Part shown: positions 6,004-6,027 of the stretch, piece by piece
Numbering within the stretch: position 1 is the first letter of the stretch
Layout of the letters: every line of letters begins with the position of its first letter
NCBI GenBank assembly: GCA_900553775.1
Contig: USEZ01000116.1
Span: 1-6,027 of the forward strand
Reading direction: 5' to 3'
DNA: 6,027 bases
From: an uncultured Slackia sp.
GTDB lineage: Bacteria > Actinomycetota > Coriobacteriia > Coriobacteriales > Eggerthellaceae
The notes under the pieces: model-generated
Told to the model about the DNA's origin: nothing
Database searches by the model: none
Seen by the model: the letters and a program-made list of their open reading frames with translations, nothing else
Made by a program: the position numbers and the translations under genes

Positions 6004-6027
6004 TTACCAGCCGAAATAGGCCGTGGG
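6004..6027 (-). CDS. C-terminal tail of an unidentified gene (…PTAYFGW, stop)
   Basis: Only seven residues and a TAA codon lie inside the window, so no family can be named. The frame is chosen because its stop is followed 16 bases later by the strong intrinsic terminator on the same strand. The other two minus frames read through into that terminator. The ending with aromatic residues (YFGW) gives no safe clue to function. Confidence 0.45.
   Translation of the reverse strand, partial: PTAYFGW

Overview
The window looks like a chromosomal segment of a high-GC Gram-positive bacterium. My best guess is an actinobacterium of the Coriobacteriia/Eggerthellaceae type. The evidence is the G+C-rich third codon positions, strong AGGAGG-type ribosome binding sites, and the run DUF512 radical-SAM gene - der - plsY - gpsA, an order typical of Gram-positive genomes. 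The taxon is inferred from style and gene order, not from a marker gene.

Every supported gene lies on the minus strand, so transcription reads from right to left. From the right edge: (1) the last eight codons of an unidentified gene, followed by a textbook intrinsic terminator (5961-5987). (2) A PDZ/radical-SAM/DUF512 protein (4569-5945). (3) der, the double-GTPase ribosome assembly factor (3184-4497), after a 71-base gap holding a hairpin and a short tandem repeat. (4) plsY, the membrane glycerol-3-phosphate acyltransferase (2513-3178), 5 bases after der. A strong hairpin follows plsY at once. (5) A 220-base gap with a diverged 20-bp direct repeat. (6) gpsA, glycerol-3-phosphate dehydrogenase (1297-2292). 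(7) A 226-base gap ending in a 14-bp perfect palindrome. (8) A gene open at the left edge (1-1070, GTG start, at least 356 codons) that I read as the kleisin-like subunit JetA of a Wadjet plasmid-defence system.

GpsA makes sn-glycerol-3-phosphate and PlsY acylates it, so the centre of the window is the entry point of phospholipid synthesis, linked to ribosome biogenesis through der. The left end is different: it looks like the promoter-proximal gene of an SMC-type defence operon (jetABCD) whose other genes should lie beyond base 1. That gene, with the palindrome just upstream of its ribosome binding site, is the most interesting part of the window. Its real reading frame is easy to miss, because two other minus-strand frames are also open across it and it starts with GTG.
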